Counted from the first letter of the stretch, positions 17,642 to 26,878 are shown. The stretch is 64,000 bases of DNA from Paraglaciecola polaris LMG 21857 (GCF_000315055.1 NZ_BAER01000044.1:186001-250000), one strand, 5' to 3'. Translations and numbers: made by a program. Notes: generated from the letters alone by a model not told the origin.

Positions 17642-18277
17642 GTGGATTTAAGCCTTTACTGGGGGGAGTTTTTGACCATAGCGGCAGTACATCTGTTAGC
17701 GGTAGCCAGTCCCGGCCCCGACTTTGCGATTGTGTTAAAACACAGTATTAATTATGGTCGTCGATGCGCCATGATCACCAGTATTGGAGTGGGTGCGGCA
17801 ATATTGCTGCACGTTACTTACTCACTGTTAGGGATTGGCTTGTTACTCAAAACTAATCCTCTGTTATTTAAAATTTTTAGTTATGTTGCTGCTGCATATT
17901 TAATTTACATCGCAATTGGCGCGCTACGTAGCTCTGCTCCTGATAACAAAGACAGAACACAACACGGCAGTAACGTAAATCAGATCAGTGATAAAAAGGC
18001 CTTTACTGTCGGCTTTTTAACAAATGGTTTGAATCCAAAAGCGACATTATTTTTCCTTTCGGTATTTGCCGTTGCGGTCTCTGCTGATACACCGAATAGC
18101 ATCAAGCTTATTTACGGTTTATATCTGGCCTTTGCCACCGGTGTTTGGTTCTGCTTTTTGTCTTATTTACTCAGTACGCGTAAAGTGCGCACCTTCATTA
18201 GCCAATACAGTCATTGGTTCGACAGAGTGATGGGAGCAGTACTATTACTTTTGGCTGCCAAACTGGTTCTAGCATAA
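17642..18277 (+). CDS. LysE/RhtB-family amino-acid exporter
   Basis: A 211-residue inner-membrane translocator with about six hydrophobic segments and the family N-terminus VASPGPDFAIVLKHSI. LysE/RhtB proteins export amino acids such as threonine, homoserine, lysine or arginine; the substrate here is unknown. Start is GTG, with AAGGA inside the end of the sirtuin gene, implying co-transcription with cobB. Confidence 0.88.
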   Translation: MDLSLYWGEFLTIAAVHLLAVASPGPDFAIVLKHSINYGRRCAMITSIGVGAAILLHVTYSLLGIGLLLKTNPLLFKIFSYVAAAYLIYIAIGALRSSAPDNKDRTQHGSNVNQISDKKAFTVGFLTNGLNPKATLFFLSVFAVAVSADTPNSIKLIYGLYLAFATGVWFCFLSYLLSTRKVRTFISQYSHWFDRVMGAVLLLLAAKLVLA

Positions 18278-18362
18278 TAATCTGCCGGCGAACAATTGAC
18301 TTTACGCTGGTATTATCAAGATAGATCTTGTTGCTAATCTAGCTATTAATAAAGGGTAACGT

Positions 18363-19106
18363 GTGGAACAACAGAATAAATATACACAGGGCGGCGATAT
18401 CAATAAGTCACTTATGGGTGAAACTCAGCTTAATTTAGGTAGCTGCGTAAAAGAAGGATGGGCGCTATCAAAACGTCACTTTTACAGTATCCTACAAGGT
18501 GGCTTGTTTACCTTGGGTGTTATTTTATTGCTGCTGATGTTAATTGGTAACTATGTCAGCACGGATGACTTGCAAAGTCCTTCTGTTTCCCTGAGCTTCG
18601 GTTTGAATTTGTTATTTACCTTGGTCACGACGCCGCTTATCACCGCATTAATGATGATGGGTATCAGTCATAGTGTCGGATTGCAAACAACATTTTTAGG
18701 TTTAGTGAAACGTTTGGTTGCTTCGGCGATGCTTATTTTTTGTGCTCTAATGTTAGGGGCTTTGGTTAATTTAGGCTTGGCGTTGTATATATTGCCGGGC
18801 ATTTATTTAGCCATGTCTACCGGTTTCACACTGTTACTTTTGGTTGAAAAAAAATATCGTCCTAGTCAGGCTATACTGACATCCATGCGTGTGTTCAATC
18901 GTTATTGGTTGCCTTTGAGTCAATTTTATATCGTGTCGTTTATATTATTCATAGCTGGGTTATTTACGTTTGGGATTGCGCTAATTTGGCTAGTACCTTG
19001 GTACCTTCATACTAAAGGCGTGTTGTACCGAACTTTATTTGGTGTTGAAGTAATTGGCCAACCCACTAGCACCACAGATAATAAAGATTCGGTTTTCTAT
19101 GCCTAA
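18363..19106 (+). CDS. Multi-pass inner-membrane protein (YciC/DUF975-like)
   Basis: A 247-residue protein with about six membrane segments (for example LFTLGVILLLLMLIG and LALYILPGIYLAMSTGF) and a polar N-terminus. The pattern, with conserved ILPGIYLA and a late LVPWYLHTKGVLYRTLFG, resembles the YciC/UPF0259 or glycerophosphoryl-diester-phosphodiesterase membrane group. YciC relatives have been linked to membrane lipid handling. The start is GTG with AAAGGG upstream. It overlaps the following Bax-like gene by eight bases. Confidence 0.65.
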   Translation: MEQQNKYTQGGDINKSLMGETQLNLGSCVKEGWALSKRHFYSILQGGLFTLGVILLLLMLIGNYVSTDDLQSPSVSLSFGLNLLFTLVTTPLITALMMMGISHSVGLQTTFLGLVKRLVASAMLIFCALMLGALVNLGLALYILPGIYLAMSTGFTLLLLVEKKYRPSQAILTSMRVFNRYWLPLSQFYIVSFILFIAGLFTFGIALIWLVPWYLHTKGVLYRTLFGVEVIGQPTSTTDNKDSVFYA

Positions 19107-19959
19107 CTCAAATAATCAATTTCAAACATTACGCTATTTTGCCGCTGCACTGACGCTATTCGCCATCATGTATGTTGCGGATAACTATTTTGATGCCCAG
19201 TTGCCCGACACAAACTTGCAGCTGAATGAAATAGAATTGCGTATTCTAATCGACGACTTAGAGCGTAAACCTCAAGCTTCGCCTCATTATGCGTCGAGTA
19301 AAAAAGTGCCTAACTTCAATGATTATGATGACGTTACCGAGAAAAAACAGGCATTCTTTGCCTATCTTTTGCCTGAAATACGTCACCAAAACAATATTAC
19401 CCTGATTAAACGCAAAGCGGTTGTCAGTATGACCGAGCAATTAGCAAATAAGACTAACCTGAGTCCGTTTAGTGTTAAGCTTTTAAAAAATCTACGTCGT
19501 GAATACAAAATCGAAAAAAACTTGTCGAATAAGCAAGCTATGCCCGTATTACTAAAGCGTATTGATATGATCCCAGCTGAGTTGGTATTGATTCAAGCAG
19601 CAAATGAATCCGGGTGGGGGACGTCTCGTTTTGCCCGTCAAGGGTACAATTTTTTTGGTTTATGGTGTTTCAAGCAAGGCTGTGGTTTTGTCCCTAAGCG
19701 CAGAAATGAAGGCACAGTGCATGAAGTGGCTAAATTTAAAGATTTATCCCACGCAGTAAAAACCTACATCAGAAACCTTAACCGGCATTATGCGTATCAA
19801 GAATTACGCGATATCAGAGCGAACCTTCGAGCACAGGATAAACCTATCACTGCCAAAGCGTTAGTCCATGGGTTACAAAGCTACTCTGAACGTGGTCAAG
19901 ACTATATCGACGAATTGCTGAGTATGATGAGAGTTAATAAAGAGCACATGAATTTATGA
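19099..19959 (+). CDS. Bax-like glucosaminidase-domain protein
   Basis: A 286-residue exported or membrane-anchored protein: one N-terminal hydrophobic segment, a linker, and a C-terminal lysozyme-like glucosaminidase domain with IPAELVLIQAANESGWGTS, where the Glu is the likely catalytic residue, then YNFFGLWCFKQGCGFVPKRR. This matches the Bax/FlgJ-type murein hydrolase family. The ATG giving MPNSNNQ is preferred over an in-frame start 45 bases earlier that lies deep in the preceding gene. It overlaps its neighbours on both sides, so the three genes form an operon. Confidence 0.82.
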   Translation: MPNSNNQFQTLRYFAAALTLFAIMYVADNYFDAQLPDTNLQLNEIELRILIDDLERKPQASPHYASSKKVPNFNDYDDVTEKKQAFFAYLLPEIRHQNNITLIKRKAVVSMTEQLANKTNLSPFSVKLLKNLRREYKIEKNLSNKQAMPVLLKRIDMIPAELVLIQAANESGWGTSRFARQGYNFFGLWCFKQGCGFVPKRRNEGTVHEVAKFKDLSHAVKTYIRNLNRHYAYQELRDIRANLRAQDKPITAKALVHGLQSYSERGQDYIDELLSMMRVNKEHMNL

Positions 19960-20624
19960 AAAAGTGGTTATTAGCAGCTTGTATTATGCAAAGCTGCTTA
20001 GCAGTAGCACAAGAAGAACCGAATACCGTCTCTAAATCCACTCAGCCATCGGTAAATGTGGATTACAGTAATTTTTACAGTCATGTTCGTAAGTTAAGCG
20101 CTGAGGACACAAACGCCCTGCAGTTTGCGTTTGGTTTTAAACATGTGCGTACTGGAGCTCTGTGTCATATAACCTCAGGGTATATACATACTCAAAAGCA
20201 AGATATTCCATTAACGATTTCTGCCGAGCAACGTTTTACCGTTCCCAGTGAAAAAGCCCTGAAGCTTGCGAATGCCAAGGTTGCTCTAACAATCATAGAG
20301 CCCGCTAATCAGTGTGATATGTCAGTGCAGCTTGAAACCACACCACAGTGGTTAAAGTCTGAATACAGCTCTGAGGAGCTTGCTCTGCTGTTTGGTCAGT
20401 ATCAGACATTTTTCGATGATATGGGCAGCTTTTTGGCGTTTTTAATGCCATCGGTAGACGGACTAGTTATCCACTTTTCTGACCATAAATTGACACGCAA
20501 ACTAGAGAACGGCTTACAAATTGATAATGGCCGTTTGCTGCTAGATAAGCGCTGGTTAGGTGAGGAAATGCCTTTGTCGTTACCTTACGTACCGTTACGC
20601 ATAACCGCTAAAACCACCAGGTAA
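19956..20624 (+). CDS. DUF2987-like periplasmic protein
   Basis: A 222-residue protein with a clear signal peptide (MKKWLLAACIMQSCLAVA then QEE), matching the DUF2987 family seen in Alteromonadales and Vibrio. The mature part has two cysteines (CHITS and NQCDMS) that could form a disulfide. Function unknown. ATGA overlap with the Bax-like gene indicates coupling, which suggests an envelope or peptidoglycan role. A strong hairpin follows its end. Confidence 0.7.
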   Translation: MKKWLLAACIMQSCLAVAQEEPNTVSKSTQPSVNVDYSNFYSHVRKLSAEDTNALQFAFGFKHVRTGALCHITSGYIHTQKQDIPLTISAEQRFTVPSEKALKLANAKVALTIIEPANQCDMSVQLETTPQWLKSEYSSEELALLFGQYQTFFDDMGSFLAFLMPSVDGLVIHFSDHKLTRKLENGLQIDNGRLLLDKRWLGEEMPLSLPYVPLRITAKTTR

Positions 20625-20661
20625 TAGGATGTGTAGTTTAATAGGCTACTGACAAAAGGTT

Positions 20662-20691
20662 AGTCAAAATAACAATGCGCTTATTTTGACT
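20662..20691. terminator. Bidirectional terminator between DUF2987 and rssA
   Basis: Perfect 11-bp inverted repeat AGTCAAAATAA/TTATTTTGACT with an 8-nt loop, followed on the plus strand by TTTATT. It separates two convergent genes. Confidence 0.75.
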
Positions 20692-20748
20692 TTTATTGTA
20701 TATGGTTATTCTAGCGAAAACTCACTGCTTAAACGGCTGCGAATAATG

Positions 20749-21714
20749 TCAGTCGAGCCTGAGTTGATAACGAATTTGGTCAGCGATCCGCTTAACACTA
20801 TTGCGCCCTTCCTCAATGAGTTCGCCAGCACGATAAAACTCCATCATGCCAAAATCTCGTAGTTGTGGTTCGATTAAAATATCGGGCGGATTACCCGCTA
20901 AACGCGAACGTGTCACGCGGGCTTGAAGTATGTCCAACGAACCGGCCATGACACCAATCATGCTCGGTGGATGACTCTTACTTGTACGAGGTTTAGCCAC
21001 TTCACTGTGTAAGTCAACGTCGTCCTGAGCATCGGGTTTATCATCGTCTTTCTCTTTGCGATCACCTTTAAACCATTTTGATAAGTGGCTTTGACTTTTA
21101 CTGAATACGTCCGATATTTTCTGTTGGTTACGTTCCCGCTCTTTTTCATTGTTGTCCATCGCTTGGGGACGAAAATCAGCACTGAGGTTTACCGCAAATA
21201 CAATATCGGCACCTAAATGGCGACACAAGTTGACGGGAACGGGATTGACCACGCCACCGTCGACCAGCCAACGGTCGTTAAACGTCGTTGGGGGGAATAA
21301 ACCAGGTATGGCACACGAGGCGCGCACCGCGTCCACCACTGAACCGGTTAGAAAGTTAATTTCTCGGCCACTGTATAAATCCGTCGCGACACAAGCAAAG
21401 GGTTTACATAGTTCTTCAAAGGTTTCCTCACTGAAATTATCTTGTAGCGCTTTGAATACTTTCAAACCGCTAACTAAACCACCTCGATATAAGCCCACTC
21501 CCATTAAAGCGAAAACTTGCCACTCCGTTAAACTGCGTACCCATTCTTCTAATGGTGCAAGCTTATTAGATGAATAGGCAGCACCTACGTAAGCACCAAT
21601 AGAGCAACCGGCGACCACATCAATCTTAATCCCGAGTTCTTCAAGGGCTTGTATGACGCCGATATGTGCCCAACCGCGGGCTGCGCCGCTACCAAGGGCT
21701 ATTCCTATCTTCAC
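20749..21714 (-). CDS. rssA: Patatin-like phospholipase (RssA-like)
   Basis: A 321-residue patatin-like protein with oxyanion motif GSGAARGWAHIG, nucleophile serine in GCSIG and catalytic aspartate in DGGVV. Length and motifs fit RssA/YchK (about 300). An extra charged, probably disordered insert of some 55 residues rich in K, D and E follows VNLSADF. Acyl hydrolase activity on lipids is expected, but the true substrate is unknown. It begins 9 bp after the ttcA stop codon and is likely co-transcribed with it. Confidence 0.88.
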   Translation of the reverse strand: MKIGIALGSGAARGWAHIGVIQALEELGIKIDVVAGCSIGAYVGAAYSSNKLAPLEEWVRSLTEWQVFALMGVGLYRGGLVSGLKVFKALQDNFSEETFEELCKPFACVATDLYSGREINFLTGSVVDAVRASCAIPGLFPPTTFNDRWLVDGGVVNPVPVNLCRHLGADIVFAVNLSADFRPQAMDNNEKERERNQQKISDVFSKSQSHLSKWFKGDRKEKDDDKPDAQDDVDLHSEVAKPRTSKSHPPSMIGVMAGSLDILQARVTRSRLAGNPPDILIEPQLRDFGMMEFYRAGELIEEGRNSVKRIADQIRYQLRLD

Positions 21715-21723
21715 TGTGTACTC

Positions 21724-22653
21724 CTAATCGAGTTGGGTAATGGCCACGAACTGGGTGTTATCTTGCTTTACGGGGGCTAGTTCCAAAGGATCAAATGCCA
21801 TATCGCCCTCGTTTTCACCTAGCGGATGTTGACTCAGATCAGTAAAATTGAAAGCGCTTGGATCGGCAAGGTGAGAGGGAACGACATTTTGCAACGCTTT
21901 AAACATAGTTTCGATGCGCCCTGGGAACTGTGTATTCCACTGATTCAACATCTGCTTGACGTGTTTACGTTGCAAGTTTTCCTGTGACCCACATAAATTG
22001 CACGGAATAATTGGAAACCCTTTGTGCTGGGCATAGTCGGCAATATCTTGTTCACGGCAATAGGCAAGGGGCCGTATCACCACATTTTTGCCATCATCGC
22101 TGGTTAACTTAGGCGGCATCGATTTCAAACGGCCATTATGAAACATGTTCAAAAACAAGGTTTCCAGCATATCGTCTCTGTGGTGGCCAAGCGCTATCTT
22201 AGTCACACCCAATTTAATCGCATTAGTGTATAAAATGCCCCGGCGAAGGCGTGAGCATAATGAACAGGTCGTTTTTCCCTCAGGTACTTTATCTATGACA
22301 ATCGAGTAGGTATCTTCCTCGATAATTGTGTAATCAACGCCTAACTCGTTGAGATAGTTAGGCAACACGTGTTCAGGAAAACCAGGTTGTTTTTGGTCTA
22401 AATTAACCGCGATAATCGAAAAATGGATAGGCGCTGATTTTTGCATATGGAGCAAAATATCGAGCATGGTATAGCTGTCTTTCCCTCCGGATAAACAAAC
22501 CATCACCTTGTCACCTTCTTCGATCATATTGAAATCAGCTATCGCTTGGCCAGTTTTACGGCGCAATTTATTGGTGAGCTTTTTGATATTTATCGCTGTC
22601 GGCGATGCAGTATTAAGTGTGGTATCAGATTTATTACTAAGAGCATGATTCAT
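21724..22653 (-). CDS. ttcA: tRNA 2-thiocytidine biosynthesis protein TtcA
   Basis: Makes 2-thiocytidine at position 32 of certain tRNAs; ATP- and Fe-S-dependent enzyme of 309 residues. The PP-loop [11 protein letters not shown] binds ATP. Two CxxC motifs, CSLCSR and CNLCGS, hold the 4Fe-4S cluster. Conserved [18 protein letters not shown] is also present. The last 45 residues are less conserved. In related genomes ttcA is near uspE and fnr; here uspE is close by but fnr is not. Confidence 0.95.
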   Translation of the reverse strand: MNHALSNKSDTTLNTASPTAINIKKLTNKLRRKTGQAIADFNMIEEGDKVMVCLSGGKDSYTMLDILLHMQKSAPIHFSIIAVNLDQKQPGFPEHVLPNYLNELGVDYTIIEEDTYSIVIDKVPEGKTTCSLCSRLRRGILYTNAIKLGVTKIALGHHRDDMLETLFLNMFHNGRLKSMPPKLTSDDGKNVVIRPLAYCREQDIADYAQHKGFPIIPCNLCGSQENLQRKHVKQMLNQWNTQFPGRIETMFKALQNVVPSHLADPSAFNFTDLSQHPLGENEGDMAFDPLELAPVKQDNTQFVAITQLD

Positions 22654-22792
22654 GAATAGGGCAACTAGTGGATAATGAAAAGAAAATACCGGCGGATTAT
22701 AGCGAAGTTATTAGGTTTATTTAAGCTACATTCGCTTGCCGATAACACAAAAATGATTACCCTATAGTCTCAGTTCATTTATCAGGAATGTT

Positions 22793-23506
22793 ATGTCGTT
22801 TGCCGTTGACATTGAAAACCTCAGTTTTACCTGGCCAAAACAAGACACACCCACCTTAACAATACCCCGTTGGCAGGTTGCACAGGGTGAGCATGTATTT
22901 TTGCAAGGTCATTCTGGTAGCGGCAAATCAACGTTACTCAATTTACTGTGTGGTGTGTTAGTGGCCAATAATGGTCGGTTATCGGTGCTCGACCATGAAC
23001 TTAATCAATTGTCGTCACGTCAGCGTGATCGATTTCGAGCTCGCAAGTTAGGTGTTATATTTCAGCAATTCAATCTGCTACCTTATTTAACGGCGAAGGA
23101 AAATATTCAACTGGGTCAATGGTTTACCGATCGTGCAAATGCCATAAAACCCCACACCGATGCCAGTGAGCATTTTGAGCAATTAACCACATCATTAGGA
23201 TTAAATCAGCAACTACTCAACAAGCAAGCTTCAACGCTAAGTGTGGGGCAGCAGCAACGCGTAGCGGTAGCCAGAGCACTCATCTGTCAACCCCAGCTGA
23301 TCATTGCCGATGAACCCACTTCGGCACTTGATACTGAGCATCGAGATCGTTTTATTGATTTACTACTGACACAAAGTCGAGCTCACAAGGCGTCTGTTAT
23401 ATTCGTTAGTCATGACCGATCACTGGCTGGTGCCTTTCATTCACAGATTAATATGCAGGAGTTGAATCGTGGGCACATCGAACAAGAGGTAAGTCATGTT
23501 AGCTAA
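22793..23506 (+). CDS. ABC transporter ATP-binding protein (LolD/ZrgC-like)
   Basis: A 237-residue ABC ATPase of the MacB/LolD type: Walker A GHSGSGKST, Q-loop FQQFNLLPYLTAKEN, signature LSVGQQQR and Walker B LIIADEPTSALD. Its stop codon lies inside the start of the permease gene (11-base overlap), so the two form one transporter. The combination with a histidine-rich permease suggests the ZrgBC zinc system of Vibrio rather than lipoprotein release, but this is inference. Confidence 0.88.
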   Translation: MSFAVDIENLSFTWPKQDTPTLTIPRWQVAQGEHVFLQGHSGSGKSTLLNLLCGVLVANNGRLSVLDHELNQLSSRQRDRFRARKLGVIFQQFNLLPYLTAKENIQLGQWFTDRANAIKPHTDASEHFEQLTTSLGLNQQLLNKQASTLSVGQQQRVAVARALICQPQLIIADEPTSALDTEHRDRFIDLLLTQSRAHKASVIFVSHDRSLAGAFHSQINMQELNRGHIEQEVSHVS

Positions 23507-24833
23507 ACTGACCCTTGCCAGTCTAAAAGCGCGAAAATTAATGGTTGGATTAACCGTCTTTTCTATTGCTGTCAGTATGTTCGTGTTATTCAGTGTTGAA
23601 CACTTGCGTACTGAGGTACGCGCTAATTTTGAGCGGGCCGTTTCTGGGGTCGATCTCATCGTGGGTGCACGCACCAGTCAGTTGAATTTGCTGCTGTATT
23701 CTGTGTTCCACATTGGTAGTCCAAGTAGCAACATTACCTGGCATGAATATCAGAAGTTGGCAGATATGAAACAGGTTAAGTGGGCGGTCCCTATCTCCTT
23801 AGGCGACTCTCATCAGGGCTTTCCTGTGGTTGGCACAACGCCAGCATATTTTTTGCACTATCGTTATGCTGATAAACAAGCGTTACGTTTTGTCGCTGGG
23901 GAAGCATTCGACAATCCTAAGGGCATGGTACTTGGCGCAAAAGTCGCTCAGCAACTGATGTATCAACCAGAACAAGCCGTGGTGTTGGCTCATGGCACGG
24001 GTAAGGTCAGTTTTACCAAGCACAGTCAATTTCCATTTGCCGTGCAGGGCATTTTGGACGTCACCGGAACACCGATTGATCAAAGTGTGTTTGTGCCAAT
24101 CGAATCAATTGATGTTATGCACAAGCAAGGTTTCTCAAATTTTAAACGTCAGATTATTAATAAGCACGCAAGCAAGAAATCAAACGCTACGACCCAAACG
24201 GCGGGGAAGGCTGACGGGCATGCAGAAGATAATGCTCATTCACCCCATGACGAGCATGCTAGTCATCAAGATGCTCATAACAATATACAGCTCAGTGCCA
24301 TCTACCTAGGATTAACTAGCAAGATTTCAACCTTGCAAGTACAGCGCAGTATCAATACAGACCGACAGGCGCCTATGTCAGCGATTTTACCTGGGGTGGC
24401 CTTAGCCGAACTGTGGAATCTAATGAAAGGTATTGAGAGTAGTTTGAGCCTGGTTTCAAGTTTAATATTACTGGCCGCTATGTTAGGTATGTTAACTATG
24501 CTGCTTGCCTCCATGCACGAAAGGCAAAGGGAAATCGCGGTGCTTAGAGCGCTTGGCGCGAATGCATTTTTAATCGTATTGTTGATTGAATGCGAGGCGT
24601 TATGTTTGGCATTAACAGGGTGTATTTTGGGTTATTTGATGACAAACGGTGCGATATGGTTACTAACAGACTTTGTGCAGACGAAATTTGGCTTATTGAT
24701 TAGCCCACTGGGGTATTCAGATGCATTAATTCATTACACTATATTGGCTTTAGGGCTAGCAGGGTTGTTGGCATTAGGGCCGGCATTGAGTGCTTATCGT
24801 GGAGCACTCAATCGTGGTTTGACCGCCCCCTAA
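23496..24833 (+). CDS. FtsX-like ABC permease with histidine-rich loop (ZrgB-like)
   Basis: A 445-residue MacB/FtsX-type permease: one N-terminal membrane segment, a large periplasmic domain and three C-terminal membrane segments starting at SSLILLAAMLGMLTMLLA, with the family motif ERQREIAVLRALGA. Around residues 225-265 it has a polar stretch with about nine histidines and several acidic residues, which looks like a metal-binding loop. Vibrio ZrgB is a comparable permease for zinc. The periplasmic DUF2796 partner expected for that system is not next to it. Neighbours to the right are on the opposite strand. Confidence 0.82.
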   Translation: MLAKLTLASLKARKLMVGLTVFSIAVSMFVLFSVEHLRTEVRANFERAVSGVDLIVGARTSQLNLLLYSVFHIGSPSSNITWHEYQKLADMKQVKWAVPISLGDSHQGFPVVGTTPAYFLHYRYADKQALRFVAGEAFDNPKGMVLGAKVAQQLMYQPEQAVVLAHGTGKVSFTKHSQFPFAVQGILDVTGTPIDQSVFVPIESIDVMHKQGFSNFKRQIINKHASKKSNATTQTAGKADGHAEDNAHSPHDEHASHQDAHNNIQLSAIYLGLTSKISTLQVQRSINTDRQAPMSAILPGVALAELWNLMKGIESSLSLVSSLILLAAMLGMLTMLLASMHERQREIAVLRALGANAFLIVLLIECEALCLALTGCILGYLMTNGAIWLLTDFVQTKFGLLISPLGYSDALIHYTILALGLAGLLALGPALSAYRGALNRGLTAP

Positions 24834-24846
24834 TGTATCTATTTTA

Positions 24847-24880
24847 ATCAGAGGCGAATTGTTATCAGTCCGCCTCTGAT
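24847..24880. terminator. Bidirectional terminator between ABC permease and uspE
   Basis: Perfect 10-bp stem ATCAGAGGCG/CGCCTCTGAT with a 14-nt loop between convergent genes. Confidence 0.7.
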
Positions 24881-24894
24881 CAATAGAGTACCTG

Positions 24895-25827
24895 CTATGC
24901 ACAGCTCACTGGTGATTCGTAGCCATCCGGTTTAATGGCTAGCACATCACAGTTTAATTTATCGATGACATGCTCAGCAGTATTACCGATTAACACCCCT
25001 GAAATCCCCTGACGTCCCACCGTGCCTAGGATAACCAGTTCGGCATCTATCTTATCTGCTAAAGCGGGGATGACGTCCTCTGGTAACCCTTGTTCAATGT
25101 GGCTGCATCGCTCAGGAATATCATGCTTCTGGGCATGACGTGACATGGCATGTTTATGATGGTCTTTAACTGAATCGCTGTAAACCTGAGGATCAAATTC
25201 AGGGATCTCTATGGCAATGTTAACCGGTGTACCGGGGTAAGCATTGACCAAATGTACTTCTGATGACAGCAATTTAGCAAAAGCCTTAGCCGTGCGGGTG
25301 ACGCAGTCGTTTAAGGCAGTGTGATCATCATCTTCGACCCCAACGCTGACAGCGGCAAGTACCTTACCCTGAGTGGGCCAGTCATGATCTTTAACTAACA
25401 ATACCGGGACAGGACTTTTACGCATAATATGCCAATCTGTGGGGGTAAAAATGACTGCTTTTAAGGTGTCGTTTAATTGCGTACCTTTAACAATAAGATC
25501 GTAATCATGTTTGATCACCCGACAAATAATGCTTTCCCAGGCGCGATTATGCCACTCCACGTTTAAATCGATCTTTAAGCCGCTTGCTTTTTCTATCGGG
25601 GCAACCAAATCCGCTAACCACGCACTTTTGTCTTCAATCACGGCGAAGCGCATATTTTCACGCTCATCAGTAGATAACATAGTGGTCATTTCATAGGAAA
25701 GGTCATAAATAGGCAAAAAGGCAGTGATTTTTGCTTGGGTAATATGGGCGATTTCAATGGCGCGCAAAAGCGATTTTTGCTGGTCATCTTCAGGATCGAT
25801 AACTGCGAGTATTTTTTGATATTTCAT
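24895..25827 (-). CDS. uspE: Tandem universal stress protein UspE
   Basis: Two universal stress domains in about 310 residues, very like E. coli UspE: KILAVIDPEDDQQ, AFLPIYDLSYEMTTMLS and AVIFTPTDWHIMRKSPVPVL in domain 1, and ELVILGTVGRQGISG with GNTAEHV in domain 2. UspE supports stress survival, adhesion and motility in E. coli. GGAG sits 7 bases before the second of two adjacent ATG codons, which I take as the start; a GTG-type start 27 bases upstream has no support. An FNR-like box lies about 84 bp upstream. In related genomes fnr is the neighbour here, but it is missing. Confidence 0.93.
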   Translation of the reverse strand: MKYQKILAVIDPEDDQQKSLLRAIEIAHITQAKITAFLPIYDLSYEMTTMLSTDERENMRFAVIEDKSAWLADLVAPIEKASGLKIDLNVEWHNRAWESIICRVIKHDYDLIVKGTQLNDTLKAVIFTPTDWHIMRKSPVPVLLVKDHDWPTQGKVLAAVSVGVEDDDHTALNDCVTRTAKAFAKLLSSEVHLVNAYPGTPVNIAIEIPEFDPQVYSDSVKDHHKHAMSRHAQKHDIPERCSHIEQGLPEDVIPALADKIDAELVILGTVGRQGISGVLIGNTAEHVIDKLNCDVLAIKPDGYESPVSCA

Positions 25828-25904
25828 CATTATTCTCCGTCGCTGATGTGACACTTTGAGTGTATGAGACTAACGTTAAATTTGCCATCCAAGTTACTAT
25901 TTTA

Positions 25905-25918
25905 CTGATTTAACGCAA
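25905..25918. promoter_or_regulatory. Weak FNR-type box upstream of uspE
   Basis: CTGATTTAACGCAA is a degenerate match to TTGAT-N4-ATCAA, centred about 84 bp upstream of the uspE start. A similar sequence sits at nearly the same distance before the second usp gene. Low certainty alone. Confidence 0.35.
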
Positions 25919-25998
25919 GTTATTTTCATACATTGACTGAAAAACAGGCTAGGTATGGGATTTGTATCGCCCCAAGGAAGACAAGATGGTGCTGTGTG

Positions 25999-26661
25999 TT
26001 AATTATATGCGCGCCAGAGCATGTGAAACGCGAATCCAAGTAAACATAAGGCGACAACTTGACGTGTTTTAGGGTTGGCCAATAACGTCTTAAGCGATTC
26101 GACGCCCGCTGCCATTACAATTAACGCGGGCAGGGTGCCTAGCCCAAAAAACAACATGATCATTGCACCGTTAGCCGCGCTGCCGCTGGCCAGACTCCAA
26201 GTCAGCGTAGAATACACTAAGCCACATGGCAGCCAACCCCAAATTACGCCGTAAGGTAGCGCATATAGTGGATTTTTAAAGGGTAATAATGATTTAGATA
26301 AAGGCCGTATGAATCGCCACAATTTGGCACCTGCACGCTCTAAATAGTGTAAACCGCGCCACCAATTGCCCACATAACAGGCCATTGCAACTAAAAATAA
26401 AGCACTAATGGTTTGTAAAATGGGCAAATTAGCCAGTAAGTCGTTGCGCGCAACCATGCTACCAAGATAACCCGTGAACGCCCCTAGCAGGGTGTAGCTA
26501 AAAATGCGTCCAATATTGTAGGTCACTACGTAAGGCCATTGCTTGGCGCCTTTGGGCACAGCAAAGCTAAAGGCACTGACGACACCACCACACATGCCAA
26601 AGCAATGCACACTGCCCGCTAAACCAATCAAAAAAGCAGACGCGATACTAAGGCTTGTCAT
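25999..26661 (-). CDS. Cytochrome-biogenesis-type membrane protein (UreH/DsbD-like) of the cco locus
   Basis: A 220-residue inner-membrane protein with about six segments, matching the UreH_2/TauE-SafE-like cytochrome biogenesis family commonly next to ccoS. The N-terminal motif HCFGMCGG contains two cysteines and is the family hallmark; a second is GWLPCGLVYS. These residues suggest copper or thiol handling for cbb3 oxidase assembly, but no activity is established that I know. The ATG overlaps the ccoS end by 14 bases, so it is translated as part of the ccoHIS group. Confidence 0.82.
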   Translation of the reverse strand: MTSLSIASAFLIGLAGSVHCFGMCGGVVSAFSFAVPKGAKQWPYVVTYNIGRIFSYTLLGAFTGYLGSMVARNDLLANLPILQTISALFLVAMACYVGNWWRGLHYLERAGAKLWRFIRPLSKSLLPFKNPLYALPYGVIWGWLPCGLVYSTLTWSLASGSAANGAMIMLFFGLGTLPALIVMAAGVESLKTLLANPKTRQVVALCLLGFAFHMLWRAYN

Positions 26662-26860
26662 CAATGATAGCTTGTTTGTTTTTTGCCGAGTCAGACTCGT
26701 CAGTTTGCGCTTTAGGTTTTATGTCGTCATCGAATAAAATGCTGTAGCCGTGGCGTTCAAGATCGTCAAACTGATTGCTTTTTACCGCCCAAAAGAAAAT
26801 TCCGATGGCGAGCGCAACAATAATGATGGCTAAGGGGATCAAGATATAAATAATGCTCAT
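26648..26860 (-). CDS. ccoS: Cbb3 oxidase maturation protein CcoS
   Basis: A 70-residue protein with one N-terminal membrane segment (IYILIPLAIIIVALAIGIFFWAV) followed by the CcoS hallmark QFDDLERHGYSILFDDD. It is required for insertion of heme and copper into cbb3 oxidase in Rhodobacter. It follows ccoI by 18 bp and overlaps the next membrane-protein gene. Confidence 0.93.
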   Translation of the reverse strand: MSIIYILIPLAIIIVALAIGIFFWAVKSNQFDDLERHGYSILFDDDIKPKAQTDESDSAKNKQAIIDDKP

Positions 26861-26878
26861 AAAAATGCCTTGCCTGTT

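Noticed and set aside
22793-24833. LolCDE-type lipoprotein export for the ABC pair
   Set aside because: Only one permease gene, with a histidine-rich loop and no LolC/LolE pair; a ZrgBC-like metal role fits better, though unproven.
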